Source: Clostridiales bacterium (GTDB lineage Bacteria; Bacillota; Clostridia; Oscillospirales; Butyricicoccaceae). From it: DNA of 20,761 nt. The stretch is from positions 11,024 through 31,784 of the forward strand of contig JAHZFK010000030.1 of assembly GCA_019421385.1 (NCBI GenBank), written 5' to 3'. The translations under genes and the position numbers were made by a program. Under the pieces are notes generated by a model. That model did no database searches. It was given only the letters and a program-made list of their open reading frames with translations, and was not told the DNA's origin. Of the stretch, positions 6,223 to 14,000 are shown one piece after another. Position 1 is the stretch's first letter, and each line of letters starts with the position of its first letter.

Positions 6223-7332
6223 ATGAGCATCCTTAATCAAAATCTGCTAACTTTGGATTTTTGGCAGGACAAGGTAACATACGGCAAGCAAACTGTTCCC
6301 ATCGGTACGATTGGCTGTGCCGCACTCAATATCACCGATGAACAGATCGCCGAACTCATAACGCTCTGCCAACCATTGACCGAAGTAATTCTTATGCTCG
6401 GTACGGGCAGCGTGGATGTGTCTGTGTTCCCCGTGGCAGAGAAATCTCTGAACACAATTATCTGCTTCTTGCAGAAAACGGAGCCGTTCTCTTTTCTGGA
6501 TTTGGCAACAGACGAAAAGGAACTGCATCGGCTCTTTGACGAGGAACACATAGAAAACATCGGTGCGTACATCAAAGCATTACAGGAAATCGGCGCAGCG
6601 GCTTCTTTTGATAATAAATACAGCCACGCTGTCGGTGTGTTGAAGCTGATGCAGGGAATGTCTCAGCTTGGAAACACGCTGAAAATATTTAAGGGCGGTA
6701 TGATTGACTTCGCCCACAAGCTCCATGACAGCAAACGCACACCGGACGGATATGCCGCCGCTTTTGCCGAGCATTTTCCCAAAGACGAAACATTATCTCC
6801 CGACAATTCTGCGTGGATGCAGTTGACCAACACGACAATGCAGTATGTGTCCGCTGTTATGCCGGAGAAAGGAATACCGCAGCTTGTGAAGCGGATGCAC
6901 TACGTTTCCTTTGTAGGAATGTTCCGTTCCGATCTGTTTGAGGGTTTATGTGTCGGTCATGCACCGAGGTTATGCCCCATTTGCGGCAAATGGTTTCTGA
7001 CCACCGATGCAAGGCAGACCAAATACTGCGGAGGACTTGCGCCGGGGGACAAGCGTGGGCGAACCTGCCGTCAGATCGGCAATCTCAAAGGCAGAGAACA
7101 AAGAGAGCTTGCGGATGATCATCCCATCAAGGCGATCTACACACGCCGCATGAATACGATCACGCAGTATCTCCACCGTGGCACTCTGGACAAGCAGACC
7201 GCTGCCGTGATGAAGCAGTTGGCAAAAGACAAATTGGAACGTGCGATCTCCGACCATGTGTATGCCAAAGGCAGATATGAATCGGAGATGTCGCAGGATG
7301 CCTTGTTGAAAGAAGCAAATATCAAAATATGA
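6223..7332 (+). CDS. DUF6076-like protein with C-terminal zinc ribbon
   Basis: A 369-residue protein of unknown function, starting behind GGAGG. The C-terminal third has a zinc-binding pattern, CPICGKWF then TKYCGG and RTCRQIG, similar to the CGNR/treble-clef type zinc finger that I associate with DUF6076 proteins of Clostridia mobile elements; the family name is from memory. The long N-terminal part is mixed alpha/beta without a motif I know. The C-terminus is helical and basic, consistent with nucleic-acid binding. It leads a three-gene operon with short gaps (25 and 34 bases) to the YitT-family and sigma-like genes. A regulatory role is inference. Confidence 0.75.
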   Translation: MSILNQNLLTLDFWQDKVTYGKQTVPIGTIGCAALNITDEQIAELITLCQPLTEVILMLGTGSVDVSVFPVAEKSLNTIICFLQKTEPFSFLDLATDEKELHRLFDEEHIENIGAYIKALQEIGAAASFDNKYSHAVGVLKLMQGMSQLGNTLKIFKGGMIDFAHKLHDSKRTPDGYAAAFAEHFPKDETLSPDNSAWMQLTNTTMQYVSAVMPEKGIPQLVKRMHYVSFVGMFRSDLFEGLCVGHAPRLCPICGKWFLTTDARQTKYCGGLAPGDKRGRTCRQIGNLKGREQRELADDHPIKAIYTRRMNTITQYLHRGTLDKQTAAVMKQLAKDKLERAISDHVYAKGRYESEMSQDALLKEANIKI

Positions 7333-7357
7333 AATGCACATCTATGGAGGAATATCA

Positions 7358-8230
7358 ATGAAAATAATTAAAAAAGAACAAATAACAAGTGTGCTTATGC
7401 TCACAATTGCAGGTGTTATCAACGCTTTTGGCATTACGGTATTTCTTATGCCGGTAAATTTATATGACAGTGGTATATCCGGAACGTCTATGCTTTTGGA
7501 TCAGCTTACCCCCGACTATCTGACGCTCTCAATGTTCCTTGTCGCATTGAATATCCCGATGTTTCTTTTTGGTCTTAAAAAACAAGGGTGGAAATTTACA
7601 CTTTATGCCATTTATGCTGTCTGTATTTACTCAGTCTCCGCATGGCTAATTACCGATGTCCTACCAATTGATGTCAGTATGGCTTCTCCACTGGCAGGAC
7701 CAGACCTTTTACTTTGTGCATTGTTCGGAGGCGTTATATCTGGTATTGGAAGTGGCATTGCGATACGTTACGGCGGAGCCATGGATGGTATTGAAGTTAT
7801 GGCCGTAATTTTTGCAAAACGGCTTGGCGTTACCGTCGGAACATTTGTAATGATTTATAATGTGATTCTGTATGTTATCTGCGGATTCGTTCTCAACAGT
7901 TGGATTCTTCCACTGTATTCCATAGTAACCTATGCTGCTGCATTAAAAACAATCGATTTTATTGTGGATGGTATTGATAGAGCAAAGTGCGCTATTATTA
8001 TCACGGAGAAACCTAAAGAGATTTGCAAAGAATTAGGTGATGTTTTTGGTAGCGGAGTAACATATATGGATGCAAAAGGTGGTTATTCCAATAGAAACAA
8101 ATCAATGATTTACTTTATCGTCAACCGTTATCAAGTTGTGCGGATGAAGGAACTTGTCCATAAAATTGATCAGCAAGCTTATATAACAATCAGTGAGGTT
8201 GCAGACGTATTCTCTAATAACAACAAATAA
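7358..8230 (+). CDS. YitT-family membrane protein (YitT plus DUF2179 domains)
   Basis: A 290-residue protein with five or so membrane spans in the first 200 residues (for example TIAGVINAFGITVFLMPVNL and the GGVISGIGSGIAIRYGGAMDG glycine-rich loop), then a cytoplasmic DUF2179 domain (AKCAIIITEKPKEI, GGYSNRNKSMIYFIVNR). Domain order and length are those of the YitT family, of unknown transport function. The start at 7358 is set by TATGGAGGAATATCA upstream; an earlier in-frame ATG at 7334 lacks a ribosome site. By eye the gene is richer in A and T than both its operon neighbours, suggesting a separate origin. Confidence 0.88.
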   Translation: MKIIKKEQITSVLMLTIAGVINAFGITVFLMPVNLYDSGISGTSMLLDQLTPDYLTLSMFLVALNIPMFLFGLKKQGWKFTLYAIYAVCIYSVSAWLITDVLPIDVSMASPLAGPDLLLCALFGGVISGIGSGIAIRYGGAMDGIEVMAVIFAKRLGVTVGTFVMIYNVILYVICGFVLNSWILPLYSIVTYAAALKTIDFIVDGIDRAKCAIIITEKPKEICKELGDVFGSGVTYMDAKGGYSNRNKSMIYFIVNRYQVVRMKELVHKIDQQAYITISEVADVFSNNNK

Positions 8231-8264
8231 ACACTCATACATCCAATGAAAGGAGGTGCGCCTA

Positions 8265-9491
8265 ATGTCCGAAGAACGCTTCTGGAATACCGATGAATCT
8301 ATCAGCCCAGCAAAATTTGCCGTGCCGGACGGAGCTATGACTATGCGGCAGGCAGGGCGCATCTTCCGTCTTGACCCTGCGCCGCCCAAGGTGGAGAACA
8401 TCAACGATTACATCATTTCCGCTATCCGTGAAAATGATCTGACCTACTTTACATACTTTCTCCACCATTACGAGTCCAGGCTGAACAAGCGAGTGTACCG
8501 CTTTCTGCTGACCGAGGGCATTGACCAATATGCCCCTCTGCGTTTTCTGGATTATAAGCTCAGTTGCGTTCTCTCCATGTTGGAGTGTTTGCAGAATTAC
8601 TCTCCCGACAAGGGCGCAGACTTTCTGACCTATGCCCATCACTTCATCGGCAACGCACTTTTAGATTGCCGCCGACAGGAAGAAGTAGGCTCGTTCAAAT
8701 CGCTGGACGAATACAAAGCCGCCCGTGGCATTGCTTGGCTCTACAACAATTCCGGCAAGGGCGCAAAAGAAGTTATTGCCGAGTATGCCGCCGAGCAGAA
8801 CTGCACCGAAGAAACTGCCGCCGAGTATCTGACCCTTGCAAGACAAAACCGCAGCCGCGTTCCGTTCTATGCAACCATACAGGACGAGGACGGCGAAGAA
8901 ACGGGCGAGGATGTGACCTGTGACGATAGCTGGAACTATACAGACATTCTCTGGAACGGTATTCGTGCCGATGCGCTGCAAGCTGCTTTTGACAAACTCA
9001 GCCGCAAGGAAAAGTTTTTCCTTGAAAAGAGAAACGCCATCTGCATGAACTGCGGACGGGTGATGCCATGGGACGAGCGTTATTCTTTTGAACAGCTTGC
9101 CACCGCTTACGAGTACAGCAGCACCAGCGGCGCAGAGCGAGCGTACAAAAAGATCGTAGACAAGCTGACCGGACTTCTGGTGGATGCCGGTGTTCTCGGC
9201 GTGGTGGAATTGAAGCTGACCGACAAAAACAAAAAAATCGCCGCCGCTGCATACGAGTACAAAGCAGTACATCGGTATGCAAACGACGACGATGAATGGG
9301 GAGAAATCCGTTTTGACTTTTCTGCCGGAACTGCGAAGATCACAAAACTTGCAGACGGTGATATGATCAGAACGAACGTCTTTGCAAAAATCGCAATCCG
9401 TCAAATTCGGAACCTCTCCATGAGCGAGCTTCCGAAGAAATTGACGATTCCCTTTGAGTTGGAATTGGAGAAAATACGGTACGGGAGCTGA
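8265..9491 (+). CDS. Sigma-70-like regulatory protein of the mobile element
   Basis: A 408-residue protein starting at the ATG behind AGGAGG (8251-8256); a GTG three codons earlier overlaps the ribosome site. Residues around YSPDKGADFLTYAHHFIGNALLDCRRQEE look like sigma-70 region 2 (the phrase resembles the FxTYA..WI..AI helix). The segment SRKEKFFLEKRNAICMNCGRVMPW then FEQLATAYEYSSTSGAERAYKKIVDKL resembles a region 4-type HTH interrupted by a CxxC pair. The middle is acidic (QDEDGEETGED). It may direct transcription of element genes; that is inference, and promoter recognition cannot be judged. It is the third gene of the operon that begins at 6223. Confidence 0.65.
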   Translation: MSEERFWNTDESISPAKFAVPDGAMTMRQAGRIFRLDPAPPKVENINDYIISAIRENDLTYFTYFLHHYESRLNKRVYRFLLTEGIDQYAPLRFLDYKLSCVLSMLECLQNYSPDKGADFLTYAHHFIGNALLDCRRQEEVGSFKSLDEYKAARGIAWLYNNSGKGAKEVIAEYAAEQNCTEETAAEYLTLARQNRSRVPFYATIQDEDGEETGEDVTCDDSWNYTDILWNGIRADALQAAFDKLSRKEKFFLEKRNAICMNCGRVMPWDERYSFEQLATAYEYSSTSGAERAYKKIVDKLTGLLVDAGVLGVVELKLTDKNKKIAAAAYEYKAVHRYANDDDEWGEIRFDFSAGTAKITKLADGDMIRTNVFAKIAIRQIRNLSMSELPKKLTIPFELELEKIRYGS

Positions 9492-9528
9492 TCGCTGCGG
9501 CGGGTTTTTATATACCTCTTGCGCCCCC

Positions 9529-9653
9529 GTTGGCACAGAAAATCTCTCCGCTTCGCTTCAAGATTTCCTATGCCAACTACACACGAACAGACGGATTTTG
9601 CTTATGGCAAATTCCTTGGTTTTTGTAGCTTACAGCCCACAAAATCCGCCTGT
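9529..9653. repeat. Two consecutive large stem-loops
   Basis: The first pairs 9529-9535 with 9571-9577 and 9540-9545 with 9561-9566. The second pairs 9587-9600 with 9640-9653 with one mismatch and a 39-base loop. Neither is followed by a U-tract, so they are not simple terminators of the sigma-like gene. Confidence 0.65.
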
Positions 9654-9714
9654 TCTGCTGCCGCCGAAAAGTGTCTGTCTGGCGTGGGACAGCCCCTTTC
9701 CAGCGTCAGTGGTC

Positions 9715-9742
9715 GCAAAAGGTATAACACACTAGACTTTGC
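9715..9742 (-). other. Second oriT-like site with pMV158-type nick sequence
   Basis: On the minus strand positions 9734 to 9722 read TAGTGTG/TTATAC, identical to 13 bases of the pMV158 nick region as I remember it, and continue with CTTT. The core is flanked by GCAAAAG (9715-9721) and CTTTGC (9737-9742), an imperfect inverted repeat around the nick as in MOBV origins. The site is about 8 kb from the relaxase gene and opposite in direction to the one at 2130. The predicted nick lies between 9728 and 9727. Confidence 0.6.
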
Positions 9743-10022
9743 AAGCAAAATCGTGTGCCAACAGGGATGCTTCTCGCCCCTATTGGAAACCCAGAGCCAA
9801 GGAGCTACGCCCCTCTGGACACCCGCATATTTTCTTCGTAAATGGTACCCAAACTGTAAAAATGCAGTTTGACACCTTTCCTCAGAAAATACAAAACAGA
9901 ATTATTTCCTGCATCCATATAACAGAAAAAATCCTGTTTCGATGCTGCGGCATCAAGCGGGAAAAACAGAAAACGCTAAACGCAGAATCAGCTTTGACGT
10001 AAGCAGTAACGAAAGGACGGAT

Positions 10023-10400
10023 ATGGCAAATTTTATAACCGGCATCAGAATCTTATTCAGCTTTATCTTGCTGTTTACAAAAATCTTTTCCCCGACATTC
10101 TATGCCGTATATATCATAGCGGGCATCAGCGATGTGCTTGACGGTCTCGTGGCTCGCAAATTGAATTTGCAGAGTAGTTTCGGTGAAAAGTTCGATACCA
10201 TCGCTGATATTTGCTTTGTTGGCGCAATTTTGTACAAGCTGCCCCCCGTCATGCAAATACCGCTATGGTTATGGTTGTGGCTGGGTATCATTACATTTTT
10301 GAAACTCGCAAATATCCTGTATGGCTTTATGCGCCAAAAGACATTTGTTGCAAAGCACACGGTTGCAAATAAAATCACAGGAATGTTGCTGTTTCTATAG
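10023..10400 (+). CDS. CDP-alcohol phosphatidyltransferase, apparently C-terminally truncated
   Basis: A 125-residue membrane protein carrying the complete family signature D-x2-D-G-x2-A-R-x8-G-x3-D-x3-D: Asp37, Asp40, Gly41, Ala44, Arg45, Gly54, Asp58 and Asp62. These enzymes swap CMP from a CDP-alcohol for a second alcohol in phospholipid synthesis. The start at 10023 follows AAAGGAC. Members usually have about 180 to 200 residues and six spans; here the reading stops at KITGMLLFL, where relatives continue with further membrane helices, so the last part is missing. The stop lies in CTATAG-TCTGCA-CTATAG, a small repeat that may mark the break. Function after truncation is doubtful. Confidence 0.78.
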   Translation: MANFITGIRILFSFILLFTKIFSPTFYAVYIIAGISDVLDGLVARKLNLQSSFGEKFDTIADICFVGAILYKLPPVMQIPLWLWLWLGIITFLKLANILYGFMRQKTFVAKHTVANKITGMLLFL

Positions 10401-10423
10401 TCTGCACTATAGACGGCTCAAAA

Positions 10424-10672
10424 TCAATTATCCAATGGTTTGTATTCCGTTACAGTTTTCAGATATGTTTCGGGATCACCGTTCAAAATTAGGTCAGCAT
10501 ACTCCAAAGGAGCGTTGTAGATCAGATAGTCAAGTTCCGACCTTTCGTACATATTACGGGCAACCTCGTTCTCCACGGCGATAGTATCAATTGCAATCAT
10601 GCTGCCATCGTTGAATTTCAATTCCACACAGCAGTTATCGAAGTTATATTCGCAGGAAATCAGCTTTTTCAT
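10424..10672 (-). CDS. DUF6061-like small protein
   Basis: An 82-residue protein starting at 10672 behind GGAGG. The sequence pattern (KKLISCEYNFDNCCVELKF, then DGSMIAIDTIAVENEVA, then RSELDYLIYNAPLEYADLIL and GDPETYLKT) is one I associate with the DUF6061 family of Clostridia, of unknown function; the family name is from memory. It is the last gene before the right end of the element and converges on the CDP-alcohol transferase gene with 23 bases between. A CCCACGCTTA operator-like copy lies about 40 bases upstream. Confidence 0.7.
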   Translation of the reverse strand: MKKLISCEYNFDNCCVELKFNDGSMIAIDTIAVENEVARNMYERSELDYLIYNAPLEYADLILNGDPETYLKTVTEYKPLDN

Positions 10673-10710
10673 AGGGTTTACCTCCAAAAATGTATTGTTT
10701 GGAAGTAATG

Positions 10711-10720
10711 TAAGCGTGGG
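10711..10720. repeat. Third copy of the TAAGCGTGGG motif
   Basis: The same 10 bases that form the inverted repeat over the recombinase promoter occur here, upstream of the DUF6061-like gene and about 30 bases inside the right end of the element. Flanking bases also agree (TGTAAGCGTGGGTT, matching the minus strand at 153-166). Confidence 0.6.
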
Positions 10721-10737
10721 TTTTTAGTGTGGTATCT

Positions 10738-10763
10738 TTAAGTTTGGGAAACCCCTGTTTCCC
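10738..10763. other. Right attachment site (element/chromosome junction)
   Basis: The XRE gene homology stops after the codons for KWETG. At that point the DNA reads GGGAAAC-CCCT-GTTTCCC (10746-10763), a perfect 7-bp dyad with a four-base centre. Quasi-symmetric sites of this size are typical crossover sites of serine recombinases. The side towards 10763 belongs to the host gene and the side towards 10746 to the element; the exact crossover dinucleotide cannot be fixed from one end. Confidence 0.6.
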
Positions 10764-10875
10764 ATTTGGATATCGCTTTATCGCTGACACGCAATTTTTC
10801 GGCTAGCTGCGCTTGTGTCAAACGCTTTTGCTCGCGCAACTGCTTGATAACAGCGCCTGTAATATAATGGTTCAT
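10738..10875 (-). pseudogene. XRE-family regulator, N-terminal remnant split by the element
   Basis: Forty-five codons from the ATG at 10875, preceded by GAGGAG. The sequence IKQLREQKRLTQAQLAEKLRVSDKAISKWETG is the first four helices of a classical HTH_3 domain. Such proteins go on with a short variable loop and PDI or similar; here the frame reads VSQT and stops. The break coincides with a palindrome and with the start of mobile-element DNA, so the missing 3' part should lie beyond the left end of the element, outside the window. The fragment lacks the fifth helix and is probably inactive. Confidence 0.75.
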
Positions 10876-10901
10876 TATCTTGTTCTCTCCTCTCAAACAG
10901 C

Positions 10902-10930
10902 AGAATATCATGCTTTTTAACATGACACAA
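10902..10930 (-). promoter_or_regulatory. Promoter of the XRE remnant
   Basis: On the minus strand TTGTGT (10925-10930) and TATTCT (10902-10907) are 17 bases apart, placing a start about 20 bases before the ATG at 10875. Both boxes are imperfect. Confidence 0.4.
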
Positions 10931-10974
10931 CCTACGCTGCGTAGAGTCATGCGCAGGGAAGGGGATAAAGACAT

Positions 10975-11008
10975 ATAAAGCGGCGGCACATGTGTGCCGC
11001 CGCTTTAT
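10975..11008 (-). terminator. Terminator of purL
   Basis: A perfect 16-bp stem (10975-10990 with 10993-11008) and two-base centre, rich in GC with AAAG/CTTT at its foot, 11 bases after the purL stop. The U-tract is weak on the minus strand, but the position and stem strength make this the end of the purL transcript. Confidence 0.8.
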
Positions 11009-11019
11009 GTTGAAAAGAA

Positions 11020-14000
11020 TTACTTAAAATACTTCACGCCATTTGCAAAAATCGGCTGGTACTTTTCGCCGTAAATATTGCGACCAACAAAGGGACTGTA
11101 ACGCTCGGTATGACCCATCTTGCCGAGCACACGGCCATCAGGGGAGGTGATACCTTCGATTGCACACATGGAGCCATTCGGGTTCCATGCGATATCCATA
11201 GACGGATTGCCTGCAAGATCGGTATACTGGAACGCGATCTGACCATTCTTTGCCAAATCGTCAATCACATGCTGCGGTGCAACAAAGCGGCCTTCACCGT
11301 GAGAAACGGCGATCGAATGCAAATCGCCAACCTCGCAGGAGGACAGCCACGGGCTCTTGACCGATGCAACGCGCGTGGTCACGTAGCAGCTCTGGTGGCG
11401 ACCGATCAGGTTAAAGGTCAACGTCGGATCGTCACCGGTCATCTCGTCGCGGATCTCGCCGTAGGGCACAAGACCCAATTTGATAAGCGCCTGGAAGCCG
11501 TTGCAGATACCGAGCATCAAACCGTCTCGCTTGCCGAGCAATTCGTGAATCGCGTCCTTGATGCCGGGGCCGCGCAGGAACGAGGCAATGAACTTGCCCG
11601 AGCCGTCCGGCTCATCGCCGCCCGAGAAGCCGCCCGGCACAATGACCATTTGAGCTTTGCGAATAGCACTTTCCAACTGCTCTGCACTCTGCGCAAGCGC
11701 ATCGGCAGAGTAGTTACGCACGACAATGATCTCAGCCGCGCCGCCCGCGTTTTCGACCGCCTTAGCGGTGTCGTATTCGCAGTTGGTGCCCGGGAACACC
11801 GGGATAACAGCCAACGGTTTTGCCGACTTGACAGCAGGTGCTTTGCTGCTGCGCTCGGCATAGGACACCGTGGTCAAGTGCTCGTCAGAAGCCGCAACCT
11901 TGGTCGGGAATACGCTTTCCAGACGATTCTCAAACGCATCTGTCAGCTCATCCAACGTGACCGATTCGCCAGCAACGGTGATCTTTGCATCCGCAGTCGT
12001 GCGGCCAACCAGCCAGTAAGCAGGCAGTTCTTCCGCCGCTTCGATCAGGATACCGCCGAAGTTCTTGAGGTACAGCGCTTCGGTCGGGAAGGATTCATCA
12101 AACGCAAAACCGATCTTGTTGCCCAGCGCCATCTTGCATACGCCTTCAGCGATGCCGCCAGTAGACAGCGCCCATGCGGATACCGCCTTGCCGGAAGCAA
12201 TCAGATTTGCAACCTCGTTCCAGACATGTTTCATAGTCTGGTAATCGGCCGAGCCATCCTGATGGTACGGTGCATCGAAGAAATAAACCGGATGATCCAC
12301 CGCCTTAAATTCAGGAGAAATCAGGCGCGACGCATCCTGCGGCGCGATGGCAAAGGAAACCAGCGTCGGCGGTACGTCCATGTCGTCAAACGAGCCGCTC
12401 ATGGAGTCCTTGCCGCCGATCGCACCAAGGCACAGTTCTTCCTGCGCGGTGTATGCGCCGAGCAGCGCAGAGAGCGGCTTACCGAAGCGCTTCGGGTCTT
12501 TGCCCAGACGCTCAAAATACTCCTGGAAGGTAAGGTAAGCGGTTTCAAAGTCACAGCCTGCGGCAACAAGCTTCGCCACCGATTCGATCACCGCAGCCGA
12601 CGCACCGAGGAACGGATTCTGCTCAGTGTAGTAGGGATCAAAGCCAAACGCCATGACGGATGCTGTCTCACACTGGCCATTCTGCGCGGGCATAGTTGCT
12701 GCCATGACCTGCGTCGGGGTCAGCTGGTACTTACCACCGAACGGCATAAAGACCGAGTTTGCACCGATCGAGCCGTCGAATCGCTCGACCAGACCGCGCT
12801 CCAAGCAGATACCGAGCGTGGATGCATGATTCAGCAGCTTTTCCGCTTCTGTCTTACCCTCCGGCATACAGGTGATGGACGGCGCGGGCAGGGGAGCGAT
12901 CTCTGCAGTGACATGCTTCGCACAGCCATTGGTATTGAGGAAATCACGCGAAACGTCTACGATTGTGTTGCCGTTCCACGTCATGCACAGACGATTCTTG
13001 TCCGTAACCGTCGCTACGACAACTGCCTCAATGTTTTCCTTGGCAGCAGCGGCGATGAATGCATCTGCGTCCTTGGCGCGTACCACAACCGCCATGCGCT
13101 CCTGCGACTCGGAAATGGCAAGCTCGGTACCGTCCAGACCGTCATATTTCTTGGGAACCGCGTCCAGATTGATGTCCAGGCCATCAGCCAATTCACCGAT
13201 AGCAACCGATACGCCGCCTGCACCGAAGTCGTTGCAGCGACGAATCATGCGGGTGACGTTGCCGTCGCGGAACAGACGCTGGATTTTGCGCTCCTCGGGA
13301 GGATTGCCCTTTTGAACTTCTGCACCGCAGGTCTCGAGCGAAGTCTCGGTATGCTTTTTGGAGGAGCCGGTGGCACCACCACAGCCGTCACGGCCAGTCT
13401 TGCCGCCGAGCAGAATAACGATGTCACCCGGCTCAGGTACTTCGCGAATGACGTTCTCAAGCGGCGCAGCACCAACAACCGCACCGATTTCCATGCGCTT
13501 GGCGACGTAACCCGGATGATAGATCTCATGTACCAAACCGGTCGCAAGGCCAATCTGGTTGCCGTAGGACGAATAGCCCGCCGCTGCGGTCTGGCACAGC
13601 TTGCGCTGCGGCAGCTTATGTTCGAGCGTTTCGGACAACGGCACAGTCGGGTCGCCTGCACCGGTCACGCGCATTGCCTGATAGACGTAGCTGCGGCCGG
13701 AAAGCGGATCGCGGATCGCGCCGCCAAGGCAGGTCGCCGCGCCGCCGAACGGTTCGATTTCGGTGGGATGGTTGTGGGTCTCGTTCTTGAACATCAGCAG
13801 CCAGTCTTCATAATGGCCATTGACCAGCGCCTTGACCTTGATCGAGCAAGCGTTGATTTCTTCGGATTCGTCGATGTTCTTCAGATATCCGCGCTTTTTG
13901 AGCACCTTTGCACCCGCGGTTGCAATGTCCATGAGCGTAACCGGTCGTCTGGATGCTTTTTCTTCGCCGTAGACCTCGATGCGTGCTTTCAAATAGCGGT

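Larger units (their letters stand above)
9492..10022. other. 531-bp non-coding, hairpin-rich tract
   Basis: No frame here has both a ribosome site and protein-like composition, although several overlapping frames stay open. The tract holds a run of stem-loops: GTTGGCA/TGCCAAC with inner AAATCT/AGATTT (9529-9577); ACAGACGGATTTTG with its partner, 13 of 14 pairs (9587-9653); CCAACAGGG/CCCTATTGG (9758-9786); CCAGAG/CTCTGG (9791-9818); CAAACTG/CAGTTTG (9850-9871); GATGC/GCATC near 9940. A MOBV-type nick-like site lies in the middle. A second transfer origin, a single-strand origin, or a structured RNA are the options. Confidence 0.6.
1..10755. mobile_element. Integrated mobilizable element with serine recombinase, left end outside the window
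   Basis: The stretch holds a serine recombinase start, a MOBV relaxase with a nearby oriT-like block, a primase and P4-type helicase pair, and plus-strand cargo led by a MATE pump. It ends inside a broken XRE regulator gene at about 10,745 to 10,755. The gene set (large serine recombinase plus MOBV mobilization protein) resembles the Tn4451/Tn4453 type of mobilizable transposon; that comparison is from knowledge of the family. No conjugation machinery is visible, so transfer would need a helper, unless such genes lie left of the window. The exact right boundary is inferred from where the XRE homology stops. Confidence 0.8.

Noticed and set aside
9454..10002. Several overlapping frames of 87 to 117 codons downstream of the sigma-like gene
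   Set aside because: They overlap each other in different frames across strong stem-loops and have no proper ribosome sites. The open frames are better explained by low stop density than by coding.
9492..10022. tRNA or group II intron in the hairpin tract
   Set aside because: No cloverleaf with a T-loop GTTCGA-type motif and no domain V-like hairpin could be found by eye.
155..10720. TAAGCGTGGG copies as terminal inverted repeats of a transposon
   Set aside because: The right copy is about 30 bases inside the junction and the left copies are internal to the element. The recombinase is a serine type that does not use terminal inverted repeats.
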